A DNA stretch of 64,000 nucleotides from an uncultured PS1 clade bacterium (GTDB lineage: Bacteria > Pseudomonadota > Alphaproteobacteria > MED-G09), in the NCBI GenBank assembly GCA_902626605.1, contig CACOFZ010000004.1:1-64000 (forward strand). Direction: 5' to 3'. The number at the start of each line of letters is the position of its first letter. The stretch's first letter is position 1. The position numbers and the translations under genes are program-made. The notes beneath the pieces were generated by a model. It saw only the letters and a list, made by a program, of their open reading frames with translations, searched no databases and was not told where the DNA came from. This document shows positions 10,742-19,265 of this stretch, piece after piece.

Positions 10742-12169
10742 TTATGGCTTAATTTGAGTTTTTAATGCACTTTTAACCTTAGATCCGTAAGGGGGTCGAA
10801 AAATATTTATTAAACTATCAAACTTAGTTTGAGTATAAATAGTTTTAGCATGCGAAAAATTCTTAAATCCTTCTATTCCATGATAGGAGCCAGTTCCAGA
10901 AGGTCCTACACCTCCAAAAGGCGCATTTTCTTGAGCAACATGAAAAACGACATCATTGATAGTTACACCACCAGAAGTAGTATTTTTTAAAACATTATTC
11001 ATTTCTTCAGTATTTTCTCCAAAATAATATAAACCAAGTGGTCTATCCTTTGAATTTATGTAATTTATTGTTTCAGATATATCAGAGTAAGTTTTTATTG
11101 GAAGAACAGGACCAAAAATTTCTTCTTTCATTACAGATAGATCATCATCAGGATTTATTATCAGTGTAGGAGGAATTTTATGATTCGGTTGTTGATCAAA
11201 ATCTTCATTTGATGGATTAATTTCAATTACCTCAGCTCCTTTGTCTTGAGCTTCCGAAATATAACCTTTTAATCTATCAAAATGTCTCTGGTTAATAACA
11301 GATGTATAATCAGGGTTTTCTTTTAGTGTTGGAAACATTTTTGCAATTATTTCTTTTGATTGAAATATAAAATTATCTTTTTTTGCCTCAGGAACAAAAA
11401 CATAATCAGGAGCAAGACAAATTTGTCCGGCATTAAGGGTTTTTCCAGCCATAATTCGGTTAACTGAAACATCAAAGTTTGAGCTATCTGAGATAATAAC
11501 TGGTGATTTACCACCTAACTCTAGTGTAACAGGAACTAAATTTTCTGATGCAGCTCTCATAACATGCTTTGCTATTGATGTTGCCCCAGTAAAAAGAAGA
11601 TGGTCAAAAGGAAGTGAAGAAAAAGCTTCACCAACATCAGGACCTCCAGTAAAAATAGCAACCTCCTCCTCTGAAAACTCTTCTGAAAACATTTTTTTCA
11701 TTAATTCGGAGGTTTTAGGAGTAAATTCTGATGGTTTTATCATCGCCCTATTTCCTGCTGCAAATATACTTCCGAGTGGCCCAAAAGTAAGAGTAACAGG
11801 GAAATTCCATGGACTTATAACACCAACTGTTCCAAGTGGTTGATACTCTATTTTTAATTTAGCTCCCAGAAAACCTAAGATTGATGGAGAAACTTTTCTT
11901 TTTTCGGGTTTAGTCCATTTATCTATATTTTCTTTAGCCATTTTAAGAGATGTAATTGAACCCGCAACGTCAGATAAAAGAGAGCTCTCCTTACTTCTGT
12001 GACCAAAATCTTCTGATATTGCATCAGCTATTTCATTTTGATATTTTATTAGAGAGGAAATACATCTGTTAATCCAATCTTTTCGAACAGAAACTGGTAA
12101 AGGACCATCAATAATATGTTGTTGTTTTTGCTTTTCTAAAATTTCTTTCATTCTATCAAAGTTACTCAT
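10742..12169 (-). CDS. aldehyde dehydrogenase family protein (coniferyl-aldehyde dehydrogenase-like)
   Basis: This is an NAD(P)-dependent aldehyde dehydrogenase oxidising an aldehyde to its acid. The cofactor motif GVISPWNFPVTLTFGPL, the FTGATSIAKHVM segment, the catalytic glutamate in TLELGGKSPV and the nucleophile cysteine in NAGQICLAPDYV are all present. The GQICLAPDY context and the C-terminal GGVGPSGTGSYHGIEGFKNFSH resemble the coniferyl-aldehyde and fatty-aldehyde dehydrogenase branch that lacks the C-terminal extension of class 1/2 enzymes. I set the start at ATG 12169 (AGAGG 6 bases upstream) rather than the track's TTG 12172. It follows an SDR gene on the same strand with a 68-bp gap. 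The true substrate is unknown. Confidence 0.9.
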   Translation of the reverse strand: MSNFDRMKEILEKQKQQHIIDGPLPVSVRKDWINRCISSLIKYQNEIADAISEDFGHRSKESSLLSDVAGSITSLKMAKENIDKWTKPEKRKVSPSILGFLGAKLKIEYQPLGTVGVISPWNFPVTLTFGPLGSIFAAGNRAMIKPSEFTPKTSELMKKMFSEEFSEEEVAIFTGGPDVGEAFSSLPFDHLLFTGATSIAKHVMRAASENLVPVTLELGGKSPVIISDSSNFDVSVNRIMAGKTLNAGQICLAPDYVFVPEAKKDNFIFQSKEIIAKMFPTLKENPDYTSVINQRHFDRLKGYISEAQDKGAEVIEINPSNEDFDQQPNHKIPPTLIINPDDDLSVMKEEIFGPVLPIKTYSDISETINYINSKDRPLGLYYFGENTEEMNNVLKNTTSGGVTINDVVFHVAQENAPFGGVGPSGTGSYHGIEGFKNFSHAKTIYTQTKFDSLINIFRPPYGSKVKSALKTQIKP

Positions 12170-12237
12170 CAATTACCTCTTAAAGTTAATTATTAATAAA
12201 CTATTTTTTTTAAAGATAAAATCAATCATTAATTTTT

Positions 12238-13002
12238 TTAAGCAGTATTTCCACCATCAATCGTGTAAACCGATCCAGTAATAAAACTGCTATCATCACT
12301 AGCAAGAAATAGCATTAGTTTTGCCACATCATCTGCTTTTGCATATCTCCCCATAGGAATATTGGACTCAAATATATCCTTAGCTTGATTAGAATCTTCA
12401 GGCATTAATCCTTCTTCAATACTTCTCATCATCCTAGTTTCTACAGGGGAAGGATTGATTGAATTTACTCTTATATTCCTTTCTGCACACTCTTTAGCTG
12501 CTGACCTCATTAACCCTGTAACTGCATGTTTACTTGTAGCATAAGGTGCTAAACCAGGAGCACCTGTAAGGCCTGCAACACTTGAGGAAATAATATAACT
12601 GCCTCCTCCTCTATCGCTCATTGCAGGTATAGATGCCTTTAACCCAAGGAAAACTCCCTTAATGTTTACATTCATAACCTTATCAAAGGTTTCTACATCA
12701 TAATCTTCAATATTTTTGACATTGCCCTCTATACCAGCATTTGCAATAAAAATGTCTAGTCCACCAAATTTTTCTTTAGCTAGCTCCACAGCTTTTAAGT
12801 TATCCTCCAAAACTGTTACGTCTCCAAAAAAGTGGCTTATTTTTTTAGAATTAATTTCTTTAATAGTATTTTTTAAATTAGCTTTGTTATTATCAAAAAT
12901 TAAAACTTCGGCCCCCTCTTTTAAAAAAAACTCTGCGGTAACTCTGCCTATACCATCGGCACCGCCAGTAATAATTGCAATCTTATCTTTTAGTTTAGTC
13001 AT
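12238..13002 (-). CDS. SDR family NAD(P)-dependent oxidoreductase
   Basis: A classical short-chain dehydrogenase/reductase of 254 residues. The Rossmann motif TGGADGIGR is near residue 12, the NAG motif in IFIANAGIEG near 90, and the catalytic serine and Y-x3-K in SSSVAGLTGAPGLAPYATSK near 140-160. The C-terminus (FITGSVYTIDGGNTA) is typical. The Rossmann aspartate in LIFDNNKANL favours NAD(H) over NADP(H). AAGGA precedes the ATG. It is probably cotranscribed with the aldehyde dehydrogenase, which would suit a two-step alcohol-aldehyde-acid oxidation, but that is inference. Confidence 0.92.
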   Translation of the reverse strand: MTKLKDKIAIITGGADGIGRVTAEFFLKEGAEVLIFDNNKANLKNTIKEINSKKISHFFGDVTVLEDNLKAVELAKEKFGGLDIFIANAGIEGNVKNIEDYDVETFDKVMNVNIKGVFLGLKASIPAMSDRGGGSYIISSSVAGLTGAPGLAPYATSKHAVTGLMRSAAKECAERNIRVNSINPSPVETRMMRSIEEGLMPEDSNQAKDIFESNIPMGRYAKADDVAKLMLFLASDDSSFITGSVYTIDGGNTA

Positions 13003-13276
13003 AAAATTATCCTTAAATTTTGTTTAATTTTTTTTATTATATTCATAAAAATTTCATCTATTTAATAAAAATCAAAAAAATATAAAATTCAAAAATATTA
13101 TGGTTTTAAAATAGAGAAAATGACAATAATACAAGAATTTTTTCAAAAAAAGATGAGCTCTTAATAATATAAAAAGGGTTGAAAGAATGTTTTTTATTTA
13201 AGTATACCTTAGCAAGAAAATTTGTTTGATAAACTCAAATTACTTAACGTAAAGTCCTTTAAATAAATAGAGTTTT

Positions 13277-13768
13277 TTACAATCCAAGCTCTTTCTCTGT
13301 TAGTATTGATATACCATATTCATCTCTTAAATCGTTTATTTTATATGAAAGATATGATTTTGGAACAATATATGACCACTTTTTTTTCATTTTTTTAGTT
13401 TTAATTCTCGCAATTTTTTTTGATTTTTTTGAAGAATTTACCAATTTCAATAAACCAATTAAACCATGCTCAGAAATAAGTTTTTTGTATAAATTTAAAA
13501 GCTCTTTTGATTTAAAAATTTGCCCTGCCGCTTTTATAATTATTTTTATAGAGTTTTTACAACCATAAATAGTATAAGTATCTAATATTGCCTCCTCCTT
13601 TAGAGATAAACCAAGTCCAAAGATAACATGGGTACAATCATGTCCAAAAATAAACTCCGGAAGAGTATCCCCCTTTAAAATTGATTCTTGATCTTCAAAG
13701 GCGTTATAATAAATTTCAAGACCTTCCTCTAAGGTTAATTGACAGTTTTGTTTTTGAAATTCCAACAT
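13277..13768 (-). CDS. COQ4-like small protein with HDxxH-x11-E motif
   Basis: A 163-residue protein I cannot name with certainty. Its clearest feature is FIFGHDCTHVIFGLGLSLKEE at residues 40-60, giving HD-x2-H followed by 11 residues and E. That is the metal-ligand motif of COQ4, the protein of ubiquinone biosynthesis recently linked to C1 decarboxylation and hydroxylation of the ring. The C-terminal half is lysine-rich (KKSKKIARIKTKKMKKKW) and predicted soluble. It is shorter than typical COQ4 (about 220-260 aa) and the rest is not recognisable by eye. It lies between an SDR gene and a flavodoxin gene, all on the minus strand, with a weak ribosome-binding site. A role in quinone metabolism near the nuo operon is attractive but unproven. 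Confidence 0.5.
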   Translation of the reverse strand: MLEFQKQNCQLTLEEGLEIYYNAFEDQESILKGDTLPEFIFGHDCTHVIFGLGLSLKEEAILDTYTIYGCKNSIKIIIKAAGQIFKSKELLNLYKKLISEHGLIGLLKLVNSSKKSKKIARIKTKKMKKKWSYIVPKSYLSYKINDLRDEYGISILTEKELGL

Positions 13769-13832
13769 AATTTTTTATTATTTTTTAAATAATTTAACAT
13801 AAAATTATAAATAATAAAAAATTAAAAATTTA

Positions 13833-14273
13833 TTACTCAAATCCAAGCTTTTCCAATGCATTTTTAGCCCAATCTTCGTGACCTTCGGTGTCTCCATCAC
13901 ATTCATGTCTATCTAAAATTTTTTTTGCTCCAAGTTCTTGAAATTTCTCATCAACTTTTTTTCCCGCACCACAAAAATCGAAGTGAGAACTATCACCTAA
14001 TGCGCATACACTGTATTCGATATTAGACAAACTAATTTCAGCTTCAGAGAGTTCTGTCCAAAACTCTTCCCCCATCATTGGAAGATCGCCATCTCCAGTA
14101 GTACTTGTAACAACTAGTACTTTCTTCATATTAACTAAATCATCCATTGATACATCATTAAGCTCAACTTGATTAATATCGATTGATTTTTCCTTTGCAA
14201 TTGAAGCAACATTATCAGCTACTTCCATAGCTGTTCCCATTTCAGAAGCCCATAAAAGATTAAGTTTTGTCAT
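13833..14273 (-). CDS. flavodoxin-domain protein (MioC/CysJ-type)
   Basis: A stand-alone FMN-binding flavodoxin of 146 residues. The phosphate-loop segment is the N-terminal ASEMGTAMEVADNVA, the second FMN loop is STTGDGDLPMMGEEFW, and the third is CALGDSSHFDFCGAGKKVD; these match the flavodoxin domain of sulfite reductase and MioC rather than long-chain flavodoxins. The protein is acidic, as electron carriers often are. AAAGGA stands before the ATG. Neighbours are the COQ4-like gene downstream and the tRNA/hupB block upstream. A partner reductase is not encoded nearby. Confidence 0.88.
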   Translation of the reverse strand: MTKLNLLWASEMGTAMEVADNVASIAKEKSIDINQVELNDVSMDDLVNMKKVLVVTSTTGDGDLPMMGEEFWTELSEAEISLSNIEYSVCALGDSSHFDFCGAGKKVDEKFQELGAKKILDRHECDGDTEGHEDWAKNALEKLGFE

Positions 14274-14341
14274 TTTTAATTCCTTTAAATTATATGCCTA
14301 TTATTATATAAAATTATGGATATTGTAAATTTGAAATAAGT

Positions 14342-14650
14342 ATGGATATTTTTGTAATTTCTCAATTTTTATTTTTTTTTGGTTTCTTAATAATGGTTAT
14401 TAATGAAACACCTGTAGTATTACGGCATGTTTTTAAACCTGCTATGGATTTCAGAAAAAAAATGGAATCCAGATTTGGCGATAAATGGCATTATTGGCAT
14501 AAAATAATAGACTATTTTTGGAATTTTTTTTTATTTTCAGGTCTTTTGCTATCTATAGGTAACAACTTCCTTTTATTATTATCATTATTTCTTTTGTATT
14601 GGATACCTATTTTTCTGTTTATTTACTTACCACTAATTCTAAAAAAATAA
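14342..14650 (+). CDS. small hydrophobic membrane protein of unknown function
   Basis: A 102-residue protein I do not recognise. It has an N-terminal hydrophobic segment (residues 3-22), a polar middle with MDFRKKMESRFGDKWHYWHKIID, and two further hydrophobic segments (about 55-75 and 77-98), so probably three membrane spans. It is the only plus-strand gene between the nuo and lon/clp blocks, and its stop is 11 bp from the convergent tRNA-Asp gene. The ribosome-binding site is weak, but a TATAAAATTATG stretch just upstream could supply a -10. The composition fits a real membrane protein rather than a chance ORF; no homologue is known to me. Confidence 0.6.
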   Translation: MDIFVISQFLFFFGFLIMVINETPVVLRHVFKPAMDFRKKMESRFGDKWHYWHKIIDYFWNFFLFSGLLLSIGNNFLLLLSLFLLYWIPIFLFIYLPLILKK

Positions 14651-14661
14651 CTATAAGATTA

Positions 14662-14738
14662 TGGCGGGAGTGACGGGACTCGAACCCGCGACCTCTGGCG
14701 TGACAGGCCAGCGCTCTAACCAACTGAGCTACACCCCC
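14662..14738 (-). tRNA. tRNA-Asp (GTC)
   Basis: On the minus strand the sequence folds as a tRNA of 77 nt: acceptor GGGGGTG pairs with CACTCCC (one G-U), the D-arm reads GCTCAGTTGGTTAGAGC, the anticodon loop CTGTCAC gives GTC, and the T-arm contains GGTTCGAGTC. The 3' CCA is encoded. It lies 88 bp from tRNA-Val and was probably transcribed with it. Confidence 0.97.
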
Positions 14739-14826
14739 ATAAACAAGTGTATATTTTATTTAAGGGTCAATTTAACTTAAATCAAGACACTTAAAAAAAA
14801 AGTATAAATTTAAAAAATATTAAGAA

Positions 14827-14902
14827 TGGTGGGCGGTGAGAGGCTCGAACTCCCGACCCTCTGGATGTAAACCAGATGCTCTACCAACTGAGCTAACCGC
14901 CC
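14827..14902 (-). tRNA. tRNA-Val (TAC)
   Basis: A 76-nt tRNA on the minus strand: acceptor GGGCGGT pairs perfectly with ACCGCCC, the D-arm reads GCTCAGTTGGTAGAGC, the anticodon stem TCTGG/CCAGA encloses TTTACAT with anticodon TAC, and the T-arm has GAGTTCGAGCC. The 3' CCA is encoded. Confidence 0.97.
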
Positions 14903-15010
14903 CTATAATAGTTTTATACTTTTATATTTTGAAAGTTTATATAACCTAATAAAGATTAAGTACATAGCAACACATAAAATTAAATGTGTTTTATTTGTTA
15001 AGAATTAAAA

Positions 15011-15045
15011 AAATTAATTTTAGGTGGCATTTAGCCACCTAAAAT
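15011..15045 (-). terminator. rho-independent terminator after hupB
   Basis: A perfect hairpin TTTTAGGTGGC / GCCACCTAAAA with a 5-base loop lies about 20 bp after the hupB stop. On the minus strand it is followed by ATTAATTTTTTT. It would end the lon/hupB transcript before tRNA-Val. Confidence 0.75.
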
Positions 15046-15063
15046 AATTTAAAATTTAGGATT

Positions 15064-15336
15064 TTAGTTTACTGCATCTTTTAAACCCTTGCCGGATTTA
15101 AATTTTGCATTCTTTGAAGCTGCAATTTGGATAGCTTCACCAGTTCTTGGGTTTCTTCCTGTTGTAGCAGCTCTATGACTTACAGAAAAAGTTCCAAAAC
15201 CTGTAATTTTTACACTTCCACCACCGGCAAGTGTTGAAGTCACTGATCCAAGAAAAGCTTCTAGAGCTCTTCCAGCGTCAGCCTTACTTAATCCTGATCC
15301 AGAAGCAATAGCATCGATAAGTTCATTTTTATTCAT
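15064..15336 (-). CDS. hupB: DNA-binding protein HU
   Basis: HU is a small dimeric nucleoid protein that bends DNA. The 90-residue sequence has the expected [21 protein letters not shown] start, the GFGTFSV strand, and the DNA-arm signature [21 protein letters not shown] with the intercalating proline. AGAGGATAAT precedes the ATG. The 83-bp space after lon contains a plausible promoter, so hupB is probably transcribed on its own as well as by read-through. A terminator follows. The lon-hupB neighbourhood is common in proteobacteria. Confidence 0.97.
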   Translation of the reverse strand: MNKNELIDAIASGSGLSKADAGRALEAFLGSVTSTLAGGGSVKITGFGTFSVSHRAATTGRNPRTGEAIQIAASKNAKFKSGKGLKDAVN

Positions 15337-15368
15337 ATTATCCTCTCATAAGTTGTTTAACTTATAAG

Positions 15369-15398
15369 AATGTATGCCCTAAAATCTCAATTGGTCAA
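15369..15398 (-). promoter_or_regulatory. candidate sigma-70 promoter for hupB
   Basis: Minus strand: TTGACC, an 18-base spacer, then TACATT. It sits between lon and hupB, 30-60 bp before the hupB start. An inverted repeat ATAAGTT-GTTT-AACTTAT (15348-15365) follows it next to the ribosome-binding site. Confidence 0.5.
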
Positions 15399-15419
15399 AA
15401 AAAATTTAAAAAAGTTTTT

Positions 15420-17849
15420 TTAATGAGTGGTTTGATTAGAACCAATTGGTTGATCAATATTGCTTTTTTTCTGTTCAGCAAGCCATGCTTTCTCATCCCA
15501 CTCAATTGCAGACGGTTTTTCAGTAAGAGCAAAATCAAGGGCTTCATCAATAGTTGAAATTAATTTAATATCTAATTTCTTTTTTATATTTTCAGGAACT
15601 TCTGATAATTCTCTTTCATTTTCGCTTGGTACTAAAACTGTTTTTATACCACTTCTAGTTGCGGCTAGAAGTTTTTCTTTTAGACCTCCAATTGGAAGAA
15701 CTCTTCCTCTTAGGGACATTTCTCCAGTCATAGCAATGTCGTTTTTTATAGAGATTTCTGCCATTACAGAGATTATAGCTACCACCATTGCAACTCCTGC
15801 AGAGGGACCATCTTTGGGTGTAGCACCCTCAGGTACATGAACATGAATATCTTTTCTTTGAAAAATAGGTGGTTCAATTCCATAACTTACAGCTCTTGAC
15901 CTAACAAATGAGGATGCTGCATCAATTGACTCCTTCATTACATCACCGAGCTTACCTGTTGCTTTTATTTTTCCATTTCCAGGAAGCATAACAGCCTCAA
16001 CGTTTAAAATATCTCCTCCAACTTCTGTATATGCTAAACCAGTAACAACACCTATTAAATCGTCATTTTCAGTTTTTCCATACCTGAATTTTTTTACTCC
16101 TAAATACTTAGAAATATTCTCAGAAGTTACATTCACCGAATCACTTTTATTAATTTCGATTTCTTTAACAGCTTTACGAGCAAGAGTATTTATCTCTCTT
16201 TCAAGACCTCTAACACCGGCTTCTCTGCTGTAATACCTTATTACAGATTGAATTGCGTCATCTGAGATGCTCCATTCACTTTCGTTTAATCCACAGTTCT
16301 CAATAGTTTTTTTAACAAGGTGTCTTTTAGCAATTTCTAATTTTTCATCCTCAGTATAACCAGCTATTCTAATAATCTCCATTCTATCAGCTAAGGCTTG
16401 AGGAATGTTTAATGAATTAGCTGTTGTAACAAACATAACCTGCGAAAGATCGTAATCAACCTCCAAATAATGGTCATTAAATGCATTGTTTTGTTCCGGA
16501 TCTAAAACTTCTAATAGAGCTGAGGCAGGATCGCCTCTAAAGTCTGAACCAAGTTTGTCAATTTCATCAAGAAGAATTAAAGGATTAGTAGTTTTTACTT
16601 TTTTTAATGATTGAATTATTCTACCGGGCATTGAACCAATATATGTTCTTCTGTGTCCCCTGATTTCAGACTCATCTCTAACGCCACCCAGAGACATTCT
16701 AATAAATTCTCTTCCAGTTGCTTCGGCAATTGATTTACCAAGAGATGTTTTGCCAACCCCAGGAGGTCCAACTAAACATAAAATAGGACCTTTTATTTTT
16801 TTTGATCTATTCTGAACAGCTAAATACTCAGTAATCCTATCTTTAACCTTATCTAAGCCAAAATGGTCTTTATCTAATATTACCTGAGCAGCCGAGAGAT
16901 CTTTTTTCACCTTCTTCTTTTTTCCCCAAGGAATATCTAAAATCCAATCTAAATAATTTCTTACTACTGTTGCCTCAGCAGACATGGGACTCATTTGTTT
17001 AAGCTTTTTTAACTCGTTTTTTGTTTTTTCTAATGCTTCTTTAGAAAGCTTTGTTTTTGATATTTTTTCTTCAATTTCTGAAATATCATCAATACCTTCA
17101 TTATCATCGTCTAATTCTTTTTGAATAGCTTTCATTTGTTCGTTCAAGTAATATTCTTTTTGAGTTTTTTCCATTTGGTTTTTAACTCTTCTTTTAATCT
17201 TTTTTTCAACCTGGAGAACTGAAAGCTCGTCTTCTAAATCATTTAAAATACTGTTAAGTCTCTCTTGAACATCAATAATTTCAAGAACTTTTTGTTTTTG
17301 ACTAACATTGCCTGACATTTGACTTGCAATTGTATCTGCTACTTTTGATGGGCTATCTGCGTCATTTAAAGCAGTAGAATTATCTGATGTAACTTTATTA
17401 TTAGTTTTAACAAAATCCTCAAAACGAGAAGCTACCTGCCTGGACAAAGCTCTATCTTCGCTATTGATTTCATTATTTTCAGAAATAACTTCAATTTTAG
17501 CCTCAAGGTAATCTCCAGACTCATTAAATTCTTGGACCTTAGCCCTTTTTAAACCTTCAACTAAAACTTTTACTGTTCCATCTGGTAATTTTAATAATTG
17601 AAGAACTTTTCCAAGTGTTCCAACCTCATAAAGATCTTTTTTTTCTGGATCGTTAATATCAGCATCTTTTTGTGCAAGAAAAAGTAATTCTTGGCCCTTA
17701 TCCATTACTGATTCTAGAGCTGAGATTGATTTGTCCCTACCTACAAACAAAGGAACAACCATATGAGGGAAAACAACAATATTTCTCAAAGGAAGCACAG
17801 GTGTGTTTTTAAATAATTTAAATTCTTGAACTTTTTTTTCTTCAGTCAT
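15420..17849 (-). CDS. lon: ATP-dependent protease La
   Basis: Lon is a soluble homohexameric AAA+ serine protease that degrades misfolded and regulatory proteins. In order: N-terminal substrate domain (LPLRNIVVFPHMVVPLFVGR), coiled-coil middle region, Walker A GPPGVGKTSLGKSIAEATG near residue 360, Walker B ILLDEIDKLG, and the C-terminal protease with the catalytic serine in PKDGPSAGVAMVVAI and lysine in GGLKEKLLAA. It is full length (809 aa) with a short charged tail. It lies 105 bp after clpX. A heat-shock-like promoter candidate is found in that gap. Confidence 0.98.
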   Translation of the reverse strand: MTEEKKVQEFKLFKNTPVLPLRNIVVFPHMVVPLFVGRDKSISALESVMDKGQELLFLAQKDADINDPEKKDLYEVGTLGKVLQLLKLPDGTVKVLVEGLKRAKVQEFNESGDYLEAKIEVISENNEINSEDRALSRQVASRFEDFVKTNNKVTSDNSTALNDADSPSKVADTIASQMSGNVSQKQKVLEIIDVQERLNSILNDLEDELSVLQVEKKIKRRVKNQMEKTQKEYYLNEQMKAIQKELDDDNEGIDDISEIEEKISKTKLSKEALEKTKNELKKLKQMSPMSAEATVVRNYLDWILDIPWGKKKKVKKDLSAAQVILDKDHFGLDKVKDRITEYLAVQNRSKKIKGPILCLVGPPGVGKTSLGKSIAEATGREFIRMSLGGVRDESEIRGHRRTYIGSMPGRIIQSLKKVKTTNPLILLDEIDKLGSDFRGDPASALLEVLDPEQNNAFNDHYLEVDYDLSQVMFVTTANSLNIPQALADRMEIIRIAGYTEDEKLEIAKRHLVKKTIENCGLNESEWSISDDAIQSVIRYYSREAGVRGLEREINTLARKAVKEIEINKSDSVNVTSENISKYLGVKKFRYGKTENDDLIGVVTGLAYTEVGGDILNVEAVMLPGNGKIKATGKLGDVMKESIDAASSFVRSRAVSYGIEPPIFQRKDIHVHVPEGATPKDGPSAGVAMVVAIISVMAEISIKNDIAMTGEMSLRGRVLPIGGLKEKLLAATRSGIKTVLVPSENERELSEVPENIKKKLDIKLISTIDEALDFALTEKPSAIEWDEKAWLAEQKKSNIDQPIGSNQTTH

Positions 17850-17908
17850 TGCATATCCATAAAATTAATAGTTATTTTTTAAGTGATTTAGAACATCTTA
17901 ATACTTTA

Positions 17909-17936
17909 ATATGGACTTTAAAAAATAAGTATCAAG
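17909..17936 (-). promoter_or_regulatory. candidate heat-shock (sigma-32-like) promoter for lon
   Basis: On the minus strand CTTG is followed 18-19 bases later by CCATATTAAAG, resembling the alphaproteobacterial sigma-32 pattern (CTTG, then CYTATNTNNG) with two mismatches. It lies about 60-85 bp before the lon ATG. AT-rich context lowers confidence. Confidence 0.35.
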
Positions 17937-17954
17937 GGGTAAAAGAGAATAAAA

Positions 17955-19229
17955 TTAATTAACTATCTTTTTTTCATTCTTTTTTTCTTTTTCACCATAA
18001 ATATAAAGTGGAGGGGATTTACCCTCAACAACATCTCCAGAAATTACAACCTCGGTAACGTCCGGTGTGCCGGGTATTTCAAACATGGTATCCAAAAGGA
18101 TATTTTCAATTACGGATCTAAGACCTCTTGCGCCAGTAGAATAAGACATTGTTTTCTTAGCAATAGCAAGCAAAGCGTCATCTGAAAATTTTAGATCAAC
18201 ATTTTCTAAGTTAAATAATTTCTTATATTGTTTAACAACTGCATTTTTAGGTTCAGTAAGTATCCGAATAAGAGAGTCCTCGTCTAAGTCCTCCAATGAA
18301 GCGCAAACAGGAAGTCTTCCAATAAATTCAGGAATTAATCCAAATCTAAGAAGGTCTTTAGGTTGAAGATCTTTGAGTATTTCTCCAGTTCTTCTATCGT
18401 CTTTTTCTTTAACCTCAGCTCCAAAACCAACTGATCTATTAGTTCCTCTTTCAGAAATTATATTTTGAATACCATCAAATGCTCCGCCGCATATAAATAG
18501 TATATTTGTTGTATCAACTTGCAGAAATTCTTGCTGTGGATGCTTTCTTCCACCTTGTGGAGGAACAGAAGCAACTGTTCCTTCCATAATTTTTAATAAG
18601 GCTTGCTGAACTCCTTCACCAGATACATCTCTTGTAATAGAGGGGTTATCAGATTTTCTTGTAATTTTATCAACCTCATCAATGTAAACTATACCTCTTT
18701 GCGCTCTTTCAACATTATAATCTGCAGCTTGTAATAGTTTTAAGATAATATTCTCAACATCTTCTCCTACATAGCCTGCTTCAGTTAACGTAGTTGCATC
18801 AGCCATTGTAAAAGGAACATCTAATATTCTTGCAAGAGTTTGTGCTAATAAAGTTTTTCCACACCCAGTGGGACCTAGTAATAAAATATTCGATTTTGCC
18901 AACTCAACATCATCCTTATTAGAGTCGCAATCAAGTCTCTTGTAATGATTGTGTACAGCAACTGAAAGAACCTTTTTTGCTCTTTGCTGACCAATTACGT
19001 AATCATCTAAAACACCATATATCTCTCCTGGAGATGGAACTGAGTCTACTGATTTATCTTCAAAGTTTTTAGCCTCTTCTTTAATTATGTCCATACATAA
19101 TTCTACACACTCATCACAAATAAAGACTGTAGGGCCAGCAATAAGCTTTTTAACTTCGTGCTGGCTTTTACCACAAAAACTGCAATAAAGTGTATTCTTT
19201 GAATCTCCGCTATCACTAATTTTACTCAT
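17955..19229 (-). CDS. clpX: ATP-dependent Clp protease ATP-binding subunit ClpX
   Basis: ClpX is a AAA+ unfoldase that feeds substrates to ClpP. The N-terminal zinc-binding domain has CSFCGKSQ and [10 protein letters not shown] (four cysteines). Walker A is [15 protein letters not shown] near residue 118, Walker [12 protein letters not shown], and the ClpP-docking IGF-type loop is represented by [15 protein letters not shown] and the preceding region. The length, 424 residues, is typical. It lies 36 bp after clpP, so the two are one transcriptional unit. Confidence 0.98.
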   Translation of the reverse strand: MSKISDSGDSKNTLYCSFCGKSQHEVKKLIAGPTVFICDECVELCMDIIKEEAKNFEDKSVDSVPSPGEIYGVLDDYVIGQQRAKKVLSVAVHNHYKRLDCDSNKDDVELAKSNILLLGPTGCGKTLLAQTLARILDVPFTMADATTLTEAGYVGEDVENIILKLLQAADYNVERAQRGIVYIDEVDKITRKSDNPSITRDVSGEGVQQALLKIMEGTVASVPPQGGRKHPQQEFLQVDTTNILFICGGAFDGIQNIISERGTNRSVGFGAEVKEKDDRRTGEILKDLQPKDLLRFGLIPEFIGRLPVCASLEDLDEDSLIRILTEPKNAVVKQYKKLFNLENVDLKFSDDALLAIAKKTMSYSTGARGLRSVIENILLDTMFEIPGTPDVTEVVISGDVVEGKSPPLYIYGEKEKKNEKKIVN

Positions 19230-19265
19230 AATCTTATTTTACCTTACCTATATTAATGTACAAAA

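Noticed and set aside
13003-13276. 274-bp gene-free AT-rich gap between SDR and COQ4-like genes
   Set aside because: Only a 14-codon ORF and AT-rich sequence are visible; no tRNA, hairpin terminator or repeat that I can support.
14969-14990. Hairpin AACACAT-N8-ATGTGTT between tRNA-Val and hupB
   Set aside because: Short, AT-rich, and without a T-run on the strand of the neighbouring genes; a chance structure cannot be excluded.
15460-15840. 126-aa plus-strand ORF inside lon
   Set aside because: Antisense shadow of a well-supported gene.
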